A DNA stretch of 64,000 nucleotides from Spongorhabdus nitratireducens (GCA_947387575.1 CANDOC010000001.1:310001-374000); one strand, 5' to 3'. Shown: positions 1 through 7,883, counted from the stretch's first letter. A program made the numbers and translations. The notes: generated by a model from the letters alone, not told the origin.

Positions 1-279
1 TATTTTAATTTGATGATTTTTTTGAGTAGTAGCAATAATAGTTTTTGCTTCTTCGCACATATTTAAAATTTTTTTTGTATAGTGCAGCAGCTGCTGGCCA
101 CTTGTAGTTAGCTCAACTCCTCGCCCATTTCTTTCAAATAGCCGAGTATCAAGTTCTTCCTCAAGACTTTTGATTTGGTTGGTTACTGCAGACTGTACAT
201 AGCCGAGTCTATCTGCAGCTTCGCTAAAATGAAGTGTTTGTGCTGCACACTGAAACGTTCTGAGCTTTTTAAAATCCAT
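1..279 (-). CDS. LysR-family transcriptional regulator, N-terminal part (cut by window edge)
   Basis: Ninety-three codons are visible, starting at the ATG at 279 (MDFKKLRTFQCAAQTLHFSE) and open to the left edge, so the effector-binding domain is missing from the window. The winged helix-turn-helix typical of LysR regulators is clear: FSEAADRLGYVQSAVTNQIK followed by LEEELDTRLFERNGRGVELT. It is transcribed away from the LysE-type exporter at 427, the usual layout of a LysR protein next to the transporter it controls (compare ArgP and LysE). Regulation of that neighbour is inferred from the layout; the ligand is unknown. Confidence 0.9.
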   Translation of the reverse strand, partial: MDFKKLRTFQCAAQTLHFSEAADRLGYVQSAVTNQIKSLEEELDTRLFERNGRGVELTTSGQQLLHYTKKILNMCEEAKTIIATTQKNHQIKI

Positions 280-426
280 GACTTCACAAAATTTGATAAC
301 AGCCTTTATTAGATATCATTTTACATGATCTATCAGTGCATACACAATGTCCAACTTCCATTGCTGGTATTGCCACAAGATTGAATTTTAATCGCATAGC
401 TGTACTGGTAGATCAACAGGTAGCAC

Positions 427-1044
427 ATGGGACGATGTATGCTCGAAAGTAAGTTTGTACTTTGGTTTGGAATGATGTTCCCATTAATATTCTCGGCAGG
501 ACCGGCAAATGTTGCCATGGCAGCATTATCTGCAAAGCAAGGTTTCTTCCGGTTGGTACCATTTCTCTCTGGCATAAACCTGACTGTATTTGTACAAGCT
601 GTATTAATTGGCTCAGGCGCAGGTGTATTGTTAGGAGCGTATCCAAGGTTTTTTTATTTTTTACAGTATCTTGGGTCAATTTATTTGATTTATCTTGCTT
701 ACAAAATCATAAGTCAGCCTTTATCAGGTGAGGTGAATGAAAGCTCTGATACCAGTTTAGGATTTCTTGATGGTATCATTCTTGAATCTTTAAACGTGAA
801 ACTCATTTCTGTCACGATAGTGATGTTCTCTAAGTTTTTGGATTCTACATCTACACAACTGTTTCAGGTACTACTTCTCTCTTTGGGTATAGCTGTTTTA
901 ACTACTGGAGCAACAGTTTCCTGGGCATTGGGTGGGTCATGGCTTCAACGTAAGTTTGCATCTGAACAATCTGAACGTATTCAAAGGTATGTTTTTGGAG
1001 GGATGTTGATTTGTGTATCTTTGTGGATGATTGTTCGTAATTAA
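427..1044 (+). CDS. LysE/RhtB-family amino-acid exporter
   Basis: A 205-residue hydrophobic protein with about six membrane segments. The N-terminal SAGPANVAMAALSAKQGFFR corresponds to the conserved GPxN...GxRxG region of LysE/RhtB translocators, and the length is typical of the family. These proteins export amino acids or derivatives through the inner membrane; the substrate cannot be read from sequence. The ATG at 427 is used here, but the in-frame ATG at 439 is nearly as plausible since neither has a strong ribosome site. It is divergent from the LysR fragment across about 147 bp, which probably holds both promoters. Confidence 0.8.
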   Translation: MGRCMLESKFVLWFGMMFPLIFSAGPANVAMAALSAKQGFFRLVPFLSGINLTVFVQAVLIGSGAGVLLGAYPRFFYFLQYLGSIYLIYLAYKIISQPLSGEVNESSDTSLGFLDGIILESLNVKLISVTIVMFSKFLDSTSTQLFQVLLLSLGIAVLTTGATVSWALGGSWLQRKFASEQSERIQRYVFGGMLICVSLWMIVRN

Positions 1045-1278
1045 TAGCCTATGGATGAAGCAGGAAAAAATTGAGGACACCCATATATTTTCCTGTGTTT
1101 TTGAATCTATTTCATACACCTCAAACTTTCAGATAACATTATTATAGAATCTGACTTCGCTTTTATATGCAAGTGATGCAGTCGCGCAATATTAAGCACT
1201 TTGAAAGATGCTGATACCCAAAAGGAAAGGTATTAAAAATATGGGAATAAATTCTGATCTAAATTTTGATAGCTGGAT

Positions 1279-2262
1279 TTAATTGAGCGAAAATAAACGC
1301 CTGCAAACCTCCATACCCTGCATCCACTGTTGTCCAGAATTGAGTGCACAAGCCTTCATTGCAATCACTCTACCGGCTGCGCGGTAAAAGCGATTACCTC
1401 GACCCATGGTCTGAACCCATTCATCTGGATTAATACCCAGACGGGTCAGAATAGGTGGCATATCACTGGAGATCGATCCCCGTTTATCCAGTCGAACAGC
1501 TCGTCCACTCCAGTCTACCAAATCAAAGTAATCATACAGGGTGTAGGGAAGAGCAAGATCAGTTTTCTGACCCTGTGCTCGAAATGGCTTAAGCGTTACG
1601 GGCTGCATTCTTCCTTCACTTTTCGCGAGATGTCTGGCTCGCTCCTGAACTGAGGTGAAGTCGGATTTCTCCGGTGTTGTGGCTATCTTTGCACGAACAG
1701 GGTTAAGATCAACATAAGTCATACAAGTGAGAAGGGCTGCTTCATCCAGTAAAGCCTGGCTTTTAAAGCGCCCCTCCCAGAACCGACCCTTACAGCCGTC
1801 CTCCTTATTAGCCTCACGAGCAAGATATTCGTTAAGACATCGCATAAACCAGCTGATATCCATCAGCCGATCACGATAGGTTGCAACATAGTCGTCAACC
1901 CGTGCCAGTTCAGCAGTGTTCAGTTTATCTCTGGCAAGATATCTCTGTGCCAGGAGTGGACCAGTGAACAGTGAAGTCCAGCGCATCAGTACTTCATCTC
2001 TGGTCCATTTGTCTGCTGGGTGTCTGTTGATGTGCAGTACGACATGGTAGTGATTGGACATCACCGCATAGGCACAGACCTCGATAGCAAAGATATCAAC
2101 CAGAGCCTCCAGTCTGTCGACAACCCACTGACGACGGTGCTCATAGTTCTTGCCGGTCAGATGATCCTCACCACACAGCCAGGCTCTGCGGACGCAGCGC
2201 GCGATGCAGTGATAGTACGGCGTACTGCTCGGGTCTATCAGGTTACTGCGTGCTTGAGTCAT
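1279..2262 (-). CDS. REP-associated / IS200-like tyrosine transposase (Y1_Tnp, HUH)
   Basis: A 327-residue protein of the Y1 transposase (RAYT) type. It has the N-terminal PYYHCIARCVRRAWLCG block, the metal-binding HUH-type motif SNHYHVVLHI near residue 70, the GRFWEGRFKSQ block and the YVDLNPVRAKI motif near residue 185 that is characteristic of REP-associated transposases. Such enzymes cut and join single-stranded DNA at hairpins. The C-terminal third is an extra domain typical of the longer members. The ATG at 2262 has an AGGA ribosome site that lies inside a hairpin (2267-2283). The gene looks intact, unlike the truncated copy just upstream. Confidence 0.9.
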   Translation of the reverse strand: MTQARSNLIDPSSTPYYHCIARCVRRAWLCGEDHLTGKNYEHRRQWVVDRLEALVDIFAIEVCAYAVMSNHYHVVLHINRHPADKWTRDEVLMRWTSLFTGPLLAQRYLARDKLNTAELARVDDYVATYRDRLMDISWFMRCLNEYLAREANKEDGCKGRFWEGRFKSQALLDEAALLTCMTYVDLNPVRAKIATTPEKSDFTSVQERARHLAKSEGRMQPVTLKPFRAQGQKTDLALPYTLYDYFDLVDWSGRAVRLDKRGSISSDMPPILTRLGINPDEWVQTMGRGNRFYRAAGRVIAMKACALNSGQQWMQGMEVCRRLFSLN

Positions 2263-2266
2263 TGGG

Positions 2267-2283
2267 TTTTCCTGCCGGGAAAA
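2267..2283 (-). promoter_or_regulatory. Hairpin sequestering the transposase ribosome-binding site
   Basis: TTTTCCTGCCGGGAAAA forms a seven-pair stem (one G-U) with a three-base loop just ahead of the ATG at 2262. On the transcribed strand the 3' arm contains the AGGA Shine-Dalgarno, so folding would hide it. The same hairpin is preserved in the duplicated unit at 2622-2638. Translational repression, or recognition of the hairpin by the transposase itself, is inferred. Confidence 0.5.
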
Positions 2284-2350
2284 TTAATGCTTGGTAGGAA
2301 GATAGATCAGGGTAAGGTGTTGTCAAATGTATGGGTGTCCTTTTTATTTT

Positions 2351-2617
2351 ATCTTTAGTCCATTTGTCTGCTGGGTGTCTGTTGATATGCAGTACGACAT
2401 GGTAGTGATTGGACATCACTGCATAGGCACAGACCTCGATAGCAAAGATATCAACCAGAGCCTCCAGCCTGTCGATAACCCACTGACGACGATGCTCATA
2501 GTTCTTCCCGGTCAGATGATCCTCGCCACATAGCCAGGCTCGGCGGACGCAACGTGCAATGCAGTGATAGTACGGAGTGCTACTCGGGTCTATCAGGCTG
2601 CTGCGTGCTTGAGTCAT
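2351..2617 (-). pseudogene. Truncated duplicate of the transposase N-terminus
   Basis: This copy starts at the ATG at 2617 and matches the first ~88 residues of the neighbouring transposase, including the SNHYHVVLHI metal site, with only a few substitutions. The homology stops at the duplication junction (2351). The reading frame then runs for about 37 meaningless codons through the leader of the intact gene and ends at 2243. It lacks the catalytic tyrosine region and cannot encode an active transposase. It is the coding part of the 355-bp tandem duplication. Confidence 0.85.
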
Positions 2618-2746
2618 TGGGTTTTCCTGCCGGGAAAATTAATGCTTGGTAGGAAGATAGACCAGGGTGAGGTGTTGTCAAAAATATGGGTGTCCTTTTT
2701 ATTTTTTTCCTTTCTTTCCTTTTTCCTGTTCTTTCTTCTCCTTTTC

Positions 2747-3067
2747 TTATTTTTTCCACCTCGGTGAATCATCATAAGAGAAGTCTGTTTCAAAACGACC
2801 ATTTGCATACAAAACAAAGGTACATTTACTCCACTTCCCTTTTTTTGACATGGATTCTAGGTTTCTTAGTTTTTCGAAGCTATCACTAAGCTCAAAACTA
2901 ACGTCTAACATCTTCTTTTCACCTTGAGCGGTCAAATACCAAGCATCAAACAAAGACATATCATCATCAATCTCTGCTTCAATCTGAGCCTTTGTCCACT
3001 CTTCTGGTATTTGAGAAATAGCTTCATTACCAATTACTTGATAAAGCTTCTGAGCTTCTTGAACCAT
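2747..3067 (-). CDS. YezG-like (DUF600) immunity protein
   Basis: A 106-residue acidic protein. It follows the DUF600/YezG immunity pattern: an N-terminal helix LYQVIGNEAISQIPEEWTKA, then IEAEIDDD, an internal FEKLRNL helix, and a C-terminal strand pair ending GRFETDFSYDDSPRWKK. The family usually runs to about 150-160 residues, so this is a short member. YezG-type proteins neutralise nuclease toxins of the YeeF type. It begins two bases after the stop of the toxin remnant at 3070, on the same strand, which is the normal toxin-then-immunity order. It appears intact while its toxin is not. Confidence 0.7.
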   Translation of the reverse strand: MVQEAQKLYQVIGNEAISQIPEEWTKAQIEAEIDDDMSLFDAWYLTAQGEKKMLDVSFELSDSFEKLRNLESMSKKGKWSKCTFVLYANGRFETDFSYDDSPRWKK

Positions 3068-3069
3068 GA

Positions 3070-3327
3070 TTACTGCCCTGCCTGGTCTTTCAGGAATATT
3101 TGTATTGGGTTGTTATCATTAACCTGATAAACAACTTTAAATTTATCTGGTCTAACAGAATCACCGACGTAAGAGGGTTGTATTTTAACCCCTACTTGGC
3201 TCCCTGCTGAAAAATCACGCTTCCAGATATTTTCAAGCTTGGGATACCCACTCGTGTTCAAGTTTTTCAAGCAATTTACTGGCTTACCATTTCCTTGAAC
3301 AAAAAATTCGGGTTGATGTGTTGAGGT
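3070..3327 (-). pseudogene. C-terminal tip of a polymorphic toxin, 5' end lost
   Basis: An open frame of 85 codons that begins after a TGA at 3328-3330 and has no convincing start; only an internal TTG at 3270 could serve. The visible sequence (EFFVQGNGKPVNCLKNLNTS, then ENIWKRDFSAGSQVGVKIQP, ending IQIFLKDQAGQ) looks like the last part of a toxin domain, and the YezG-like immunity gene follows two bases later. The domain family was not recognised. The fragment sits between the stop of the DMT permease and its immunity gene, consistent with an orphan toxin-tip/immunity cassette left after recombination. Confidence 0.5.
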
Positions 3328-3339
3328 TCAAATTTAACC

Positions 3340-4263
3340 TCAGGCCGCCCCTTGTTCTTCTCCCACAACCGCTTTGTCTTTATTTGAATTGCTAGTAACC
3401 GCCTTAGCACCAGATGAATTCAAAAACACAGCCAACAAACCCGCCACAACAACCAACAGCATGCCGCTCAGAGCCAGTGTATCCGGCAAATGATCCCAGA
3501 CTATCCAGCCCAGCAAGCCACTGAACACAATACCGGTGTAGTTCAGGGGTGAAACAACGCTGGCCGGGGCGCAGGTATAGGCGCGGGTATAGCACCACAT
3601 GGTCAGGCAGATGGCAAAACCGATATAGAACAGCCAGGGCAGGCACCAGAGCGGGAGTGGCTTCCAGTTCAGCAGTGCCAGTGGCAGGCTGCAGATAACG
3701 GAAAGCACAAAATAATAAAACATAATCCGGCCGGAAGGCTCGGTGCGTGACAGGGCGCGGGTAGCGACCATGGATATAGCCAGAGTCAGGCCGGAGGTCA
3801 GTCCCACTAAATGCCAGATTTTGATATCAGCCATATCCGGTTGAAGTACCATAATTACGCCGACAAACCCAAGCAGCATCGGCAACCATGCCTTGCCTGG
3901 GACTTTAAATTTCATCCATAGCCAAACGACGAGGGGTACAAACAGCGGGCCACTGTTGCGGAGCAGGGCGGCATCGACCAGCGGAATTTGTGACAGTGCC
4001 GTGTAGTAAGCATAAAAGCAGAGCCAGCCACTGACACCCCGCACCAGATGTACCCCGAAGCGTTCGGTCTTGAGGGAGCGAAAGGAGTAACGCCCAAGCC
4101 AGGGCAGCATGATGACAAAACAGATCAGGTACTGAGCCAGTACAATAACCGGGATCGGAACATCAGAGGCGATCAGTTTGGTTGCAGCGGCAGCGGTGCT
4201 GGCAAAAAGCGTGGTCGCAACGGCATAGGCGACACCTTTCGGGACATTCTCCGTGGCCAGCAT
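3340..4263 (-). CDS. DMT-superfamily permease (EamA/RhaT type)
   Basis: A 307-residue inner-membrane protein with about ten hydrophobic segments arranged as two EamA repeats. The first begins GVAYAVATTLFASTAAAATK and the second near WHLVGLTSGLTLAISMVATR. A charged, non-membrane tail rich in K and E follows. Members of this group move amino acids, nucleobases or other metabolites; the substrate cannot be told. The ATG at 4263 has a good AGGAGC ribosome site eight bases upstream. It shares its strand with the SCP2 gene, but the terminator at 4347 separates them. Confidence 0.85.
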   Translation of the reverse strand: MLATENVPKGVAYAVATTLFASTAAAATKLIASDVPIPVIVLAQYLICFVIMLPWLGRYSFRSLKTERFGVHLVRGVSGWLCFYAYYTALSQIPLVDAALLRNSGPLFVPLVVWLWMKFKVPGKAWLPMLLGFVGVIMVLQPDMADIKIWHLVGLTSGLTLAISMVATRALSRTEPSGRIMFYYFVLSVICSLPLALLNWKPLPLWCLPWLFYIGFAICLTMWCYTRAYTCAPASVVSPLNYTGIVFSGLLGWIVWDHLPDTLALSGMLLVVVAGLLAVFLNSSGAKAVTSNSNKDKAVVGEEQGAA

Positions 4264-4346
4264 GGTGGTAGCTCCTGCTATGTTTTGGAATTCGAGGCCG
4301 GGCCTGATGCTCAGGCTGCAGGAATAATAACGTTTTTAGCAGGCAT

Positions 4347-4374
4347 AAAAAAACGACCCGTGCGGGTCGTTTTT
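4347..4374 (-). terminator. Rho-independent terminator after the SCP2 gene
   Basis: AACGACCCG-TGC-CGGGTCGTT forms a strong stem flanked by A and T runs, so it can work in both directions. It lies directly downstream of the SCP2 gene on the minus strand and upstream of the DMT permease. Confidence 0.85.
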
Positions 4375-4392
4375 CAAATCTGGAATGCCTTC

Positions 4393-4710
4393 TTACGACA
4401 GAGTGAAGAACTCGGTCAGGCGCAGTGACAGCATCATGTCACCTTCGATCTGGACGCGGCCCTGCATAAAGGCCTGCATGCCGTCGATTTCACCGGTAAT
4501 CAGTTCGATAAAGGTGGTTTCATCCATTTTCAGAGTAACGCTGGCGTCGTCGTGTTCACCTTCAACGATGTCGCACTGACCGTCGTTGATCGCAACGTGC
4601 CAGGATTCATTGTCACCGATAGCGAACTGGAATACGTGCTCTTCACCTGCAGCTGCTTCAGCGTTGAAACGCTCTTTCATTCCGGTAATGGTTTCGCGAA
4701 CAGTTGCCAT
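4393..4710 (-). CDS. SCP2 sterol-binding domain protein
   Basis: A 105-residue soluble protein made up of a single SCP2-like domain: an N-terminal helix (MATVRETITGMKERFNAEAA), strands VFQFAIGDNESWHVAINDGQ, the DASVTLKMDETTFIELITGE segment and a hydrophobic C-terminal helix. SCP2 domains carry hydrophobic molecules such as fatty acyl chains. Single-domain bacterial members are common near fatty-acid or ubiquinone genes, but no such link shows here. The start at 4710 has a GAGAGA ribosome site, and the gene ends in its own terminator, so it is probably monocistronic. Confidence 0.8.
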   Translation of the reverse strand: MATVRETITGMKERFNAEAAAGEEHVFQFAIGDNESWHVAINDGQCDIVEGEHDDASVTLKMDETTFIELITGEIDGMQAFMQGRVQIEGDMMLSLRLTEFFTLS

Positions 4711-4952
4711 CTTGTCTCTCTCTTGAACGAGTATGATCGTTATTATCGGTTCCCAAGGTGTTTACTGCCGGAAAAATACGACAGAAACCTTGAAGATGGC
4801 TTTAGCCTACCGTACATTGCAGAACAAAATCAAACATATGTTTGAAACGTGTGTATATCCTAAAATCCGGTCAGCCGGATGTTGACTGGCGAGAAGGCTT
4901 TATTCAGGGTAGGGGATACCAGCGCTACCCGATCGCTGAAAGGGCAATAATA

Positions 4953-5270
4953 ATGACAACAAAAGAGTGCACAAAAAAAGAGTTCACCAGCCTGAAGGAT
5001 TTTTACCCGTACTATCTTTCGCAACATCAGCACCCGGTATGCCGGGCATTGCATTTTGCGGGCACGAGCTTTGGGTTAGTGCTGGCTTTTGCCGCGATAG
5101 GAACGGCCAATCCATGGCTGTTGCTTGCCGGAATAATACAGGGCTATATCTGGGCCTGGATTGGTCATTTTGTATTTGAGAAAAACAAACCGGCGACCTT
5201 TACCTATCCGCTTTACAGCTTTGTTTGTGACTTGAAAATGTATCGGGATATCTGGCTCAGGCGGTTGTAG
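4953..5270 (+). CDS. Mpo1-like (DUF962/YGL010w) membrane protein
   Basis: From the ATG at 4953 this is a 105-residue protein with the Mpo1/DUF962 pattern: FYPYYLSQHQHPVCRALHFA (the conserved Y..H....R..H), two membrane segments (FGLVLAFAAIG and WLLLAGIIQGYIWAWIGHFV) and the family end FEKNKPATFTYPLYSFVCDL. In yeast Mpo1 is a dioxygenase of 2-hydroxy fatty acids that uses conserved histidines; the bacterial function is unproven. The frame is open back to 4842, but the upstream codons do not match the family, and AGGG sits at a proper distance from 4953. Confidence 0.8.
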   Translation: MTTKECTKKEFTSLKDFYPYYLSQHQHPVCRALHFAGTSFGLVLAFAAIGTANPWLLLAGIIQGYIWAWIGHFVFEKNKPATFTYPLYSFVCDLKMYRDIWLRRL

Positions 5271-5291
5271 TTTGATCCTGAAGGTGCGGCA

Positions 5292-6263
5292 TTAAAGCCG
5301 CACGTTGTTGAAAAACTCTTGCCGGTTACAGTCGGTTCGAGTCTTGTGCTGGCTGCTGTATTCCAGCTCTCTGACAAACTGCCATCCGGCCGGGCGCAGC
5401 AGGTTCAGCAATTCGGGGTTTTGAGTCCAGGGGGTAACCTGCAGGCTTTCCACTTCGGTATTGTCCAGGAAAATAAAGTGGCTGATGGCCCGGGCCAGCG
5501 CCTGACTGTAGCATTCATCCTGAAAACGAGGATCGCCTAGCAGGGCATGGTAACTCACGCTGCCGCTATGCTCTTCTGTTGCTGCCAGCCCGGCGTCTTT
5601 TGCCAGGCAGGTTTCGATATAGCAGCAAGGTTCATTGTCGAAACTTGCCAGTAGCGGGGTTACCTGCTTTTGCTGTTGAGCTGTCCGGTTTCCGGTGTAG
5701 GCAATACAATCCTGGCTGGTGGCGGCATGGTCCGATCGGCCAATCTCCATCCATTGTTGTAAAACATGCGCCTGATGTTCGGTATCCAGCTTTTGCAGGG
5801 TAATGACGGTGTCGCTCTGAAAGTCATAGCGTTGATACAGCGTGTCCCTTTCCCGGTTTTCAGCCGCCTGTGATCCGGTTTGATGCCACAGCATACCCTG
5901 CTGATAGAACCTTGCCCGATCTACCGCGTAGACCTCGCCATCATTCATTTTGCGAATAGCATCATACTCACCACATTGATTCAGGTACTGCACCAGTGAG
6001 GGGGCAAGATAAATACGATTGAGCTGATCCGAGCGGGCAAACAAATAATCCAGCATGGAAGCAAGCAGGGGGAGAGCTGCTGCTGAAGCCGGGCTGTGAT
6101 CCGACAGGCTGATATCCAGCTGGTCGGGAGAAGAGCAGTCATGCAGCATCAGCTGCAAATAACCCTGATCATTATGTGCCTTGAGGCAAAACGAAGAGAG
6201 CAGGCTCAGCCGGGGAGAGCTGGAGTGCAGCGCTGGCAGTTCAAATTCGATATGGGCTCTCAT
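5292..6263 (-). CDS. IucB/RhbD-like GNAT acyltransferase (siderophore type)
   Basis: About 323 residues. The C-terminal half has the GNAT pattern of siderophore acyltransferases such as IucB: CCYIETCLAKDAG, SVSYHALLGDPRFQDECYSQ, ALARAISHFIFLDNTEV and LLNLLRPAGWQFVREL. IucB-type enzymes acylate N6-hydroxylysine or similar hydroxylamines during hydroxamate siderophore synthesis. The start at 6263 follows GGAGA eight bases upstream; the longer frame to 6338 would overlap the preceding gene. It sits beside a Fur box and a hydroxamate-type uptake operon. No NIS synthetase or lysine/ornithine monooxygenase is in the window, so a complete pathway is not shown. Confidence 0.7.
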   Translation of the reverse strand: MRAHIEFELPALHSSSPRLSLLSSFCLKAHNDQGYLQLMLHDCSSPDQLDISLSDHSPASAAALPLLASMLDYLFARSDQLNRIYLAPSLVQYLNQCGEYDAIRKMNDGEVYAVDRARFYQQGMLWHQTGSQAAENRERDTLYQRYDFQSDTVITLQKLDTEHQAHVLQQWMEIGRSDHAATSQDCIAYTGNRTAQQQKQVTPLLASFDNEPCCYIETCLAKDAGLAATEEHSGSVSYHALLGDPRFQDECYSQALARAISHFIFLDNTEVESLQVTPWTQNPELLNLLRPAGWQFVRELEYSSQHKTRTDCNRQEFFNNVRL

Positions 6264-6301
6264 ATGTGAGTTCTCCGGGGCAATACAAGTAGACAATGAA
6301 T

Positions 6302-6520
6302 TCAGCAACAGATGGTGATCTTGACGGGAAAAGAACAAGGCGGCTGATCGGGATCATCCGGGAAAATAGTCAATAGCTCTTCATCACTGCCAAGTGTTCG
6401 GCGAGGGGGCTTATCCTGCTGCCCGGTAAATGGAAGCTGATGACGGAGACCTGTCGTATTACAGCCGGAGCAGGATATCGGTCTTTTAATCACCGAGTCA
6501 GGAATATCTGTCATATCCAT
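6302..6520 (-). CDS. Small cysteine-containing protein of unknown function, Fur-adjacent
   Basis: A 72-residue protein, not recognised. It contains CSGC near residue 17, a lone internal cysteine and ends in ICC, giving five cysteines that could bind iron-sulfur or metal. The ATG at 6520 has AGGGGA about ten bases upstream. It is the first gene read leftward from the Fur-controlled region at 6570 and lies 38 bp ahead of the acyltransferase start, so the two probably share a transcript. An iron-related role is inferred only from position. Confidence 0.5.
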   Translation of the reverse strand: MDMTDIPDSVIKRPISCSGCNTTGLRHQLPFTGQQDKPPRRTLGSDEELLTIFPDDPDQPPCSFPVKITICC

Positions 6521-6564
6521 AAAGCGAAATCCCCTGATAGATCAACCGGATTCAAATCTAGTAC

Positions 6565-6593
6565 TTGTTAATGAGAATAATTATCATTAAGAT
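6565..6593 (+). promoter_or_regulatory. Promoter with embedded Fur box for the MFS gene
   Basis: A -35 TTGTTA (6565-6570) and -10 TAAGAT (6588-6593) are 17 bp apart. The spacer is a near-perfect Fur box, AATGAGAATAATTATCATT (6570-6588), matching the 7-1-7 consensus TGATAAT-N-ATTATCA at 13 of 14 positions. Fur with iron would block the promoter. The site lies in the divergent gap between the small Cys gene and the MFS gene, so both directions may be controlled. Confidence 0.85.
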
Positions 6594-6638
6594 CGTTTGC
6601 AACCTATTTATCATCGTACTTATACGGAGCGGTAACTC

Positions 6639-7883
6639 ATGGACAGTGGAGCAGCTCAAAATCAAACTGAATCTTTCAGTAACGCCCCGGCTTTACTGGC
6701 GGCATTGATCTTTCAGGGAGCAGGGCAAACAGTACTGATAGCCTGTTTGCCGTTGCTGGTGGCCACAGCCGGGTTGAGTTACTCCCAGCTGATTGGTGTG
6801 ATGGCTGCCGGAATCATTGTGATGCCCCTGGCTGCACTGGGGCAGAAAAGAATAAGTCACTGGTTGGGACAGCTCCGTACTATTCGGTTATCGCTATTGA
6901 TGATGGGTTGCAGTTATCTGCTGCAGGCCATTACCGTTTTTGGAATGAGTCGCGGGGTATTCGTTACAAGTACATGCATCGCTTTATTACTTGTTGCATT
7001 TGTCATGTACGGCTTGTTCTCAGGAGGTTTGAACGCAGTCATACAAGAAAAACTGCTGGCTAGCGCAGAAGAACAGGATCACCAACAGATTTTGGGTAAA
7101 ACATCAGTAGCTATCAATGCAGGGCGGGTGCTGGGAGCCTTGATGGGATTGTTTGCCGTTTTAAGTGGGCCCGCCAGTCTGCTGCTGGCGCTGGCTGGTA
7201 TTGGTTTTGTGCTGACGATCGGATTGTCTGTTACTGACAAGCTGAGTGTGCAGCAAGACACGCTTCCTGTTATGGCGGCACAGCAAAGACTGAAGCTTTC
7301 TCCGGCTTTATCACAGTGGCCGCTGCTGCTGGTCGCGCTTTTCGTTGCGGTATTTGCCGGCATGTTGCAGTTTGGGTTGAGTCCGCTGCTGGCACTGCAT
7401 GTCGGGTTTGAAGCAAATCAGACCGCGGCACTGGTATCTGGTCTGCTGATTGCCATATCAGGATTAACAGTTGTTGCACACCAGGTCAGAAGTCGCCTGT
7501 TTGCCGCCAACTCGCTCAGGGCTCTGCAAAGTGGTGTGGTCATACTGCTGGTGGCGGCGCTGTTTATTGCCGGGGCTGTGTCCCTGCAGGGTATTGCCGC
7601 CGGCCTGGCGCTGTCTGTTATTGCCGTGACTTTTATGATGCCGGTTTATACCACCATGATTATGGAAAGCCTGTCGGAATCAAAAGGTAGTGCAGCTGCC
7701 GTTGTAGCCATTGTACAGGGTGTTGGTTATGCCATGGGTGGTTTGATAACAGGATTATTGCTTGAGCAGGGCGTTGCCTGGTTGCAATGCGGACTGGTCA
7801 GTCTGGCTCTGGTATTGTTTATGGTCGCCATGCTGTTGCTGGGGGAAAGAACGCTGGACCGTTCATTCCGGATGGCGGCCTGA
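6639..7883 (+). CDS. MFS transporter, probable siderophore exporter
   Basis: A 414-residue protein with about twelve hydrophobic segments in two halves of six, consistent with the major facilitator superfamily. A central charged linker (TDKLSVQQDTLPVMAAQQRL) divides the halves. GGAG lies about twelve bases before the ATG at 6639. The promoter contains a Fur box and the neighbour is an IucB-like acyltransferase, which points to export of a siderophore or its precursor, or to recycling after uptake. The family assignment is firm; the substrate is inferred from context. Confidence 0.8.
   Translation: MDSGAAQNQTESFSNAPALLAALIFQGAGQTVLIACLPLLVATAGLSYSQLIGVMAAGIIVMPLAALGQKRISHWLGQLRTIRLSLLMMGCSYLLQAITVFGMSRGVFVTSTCIALLLVAFVMYGLFSGGLNAVIQEKLLASAEEQDHQQILGKTSVAINAGRVLGALMGLFAVLSGPASLLLALAGIGFVLTIGLSVTDKLSVQQDTLPVMAAQQRLKLSPALSQWPLLLVALFVAVFAGMLQFGLSPLLALHVGFEANQTAALVSGLLIAISGLTVVAHQVRSRLFAANSLRALQSGVVILLVAALFIAGAVSLQGIAAGLALSVIAVTFMMPVYTTMIMESLSESKGSAAAVVAIVQGVGYAMGGLITGLLLEQGVAWLQCGLVSLALVLFMVAMLLLGERTLDRSFRMAA

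Larger units (their letters stand above)
1075..2695. mobile_element. RAYT/IS200-like element bounded by inverted GGACACCCATAT motifs
   Basis: The 12-mer GGACACCCATAT at 1075-1086 recurs in inverse orientation at 2684-2695 (ATATGGGTGTCC) and, with one change, at 2329-2340. These sites bracket the transposase gene and its partial duplicate, so the stretch is read as one mobile or formerly mobile unit. The ends are inferred from the repeats alone. No target-site duplication was identified. The 234 bp between the exporter and the transposase hold the left motif and nothing else recognisable. Confidence 0.5.
1996..2705. repeat. 355-bp direct tandem duplication covering the transposase 5' end
   Basis: Positions 1996-2350 and 2351-2705 are the same sequence repeated once at a constant offset of 355 bp, with a few percent substitutions (for example GATGTGC versus GATATGC, and GATAGATCAG versus GATAGACCAG). 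Each unit holds about 88 codons of the transposase plus its leader, hairpin and outer GGTGTCC motif. The copies abut exactly at 2350/2351, which indicates a simple tandem duplication followed by divergence. Confidence 0.9.

Noticed and set aside
1-3330. Prophage or integrative element at the left end
   Set aside because: No integrase, capsid, terminase or conjugation gene is present; a RAYT and a toxin remnant alone do not support it.
4842-4952. Longer N-terminus for the Mpo1-like protein
   Set aside because: The extra 37 residues do not fit the family, and a ribosome site is correctly placed for the ATG at 4953.
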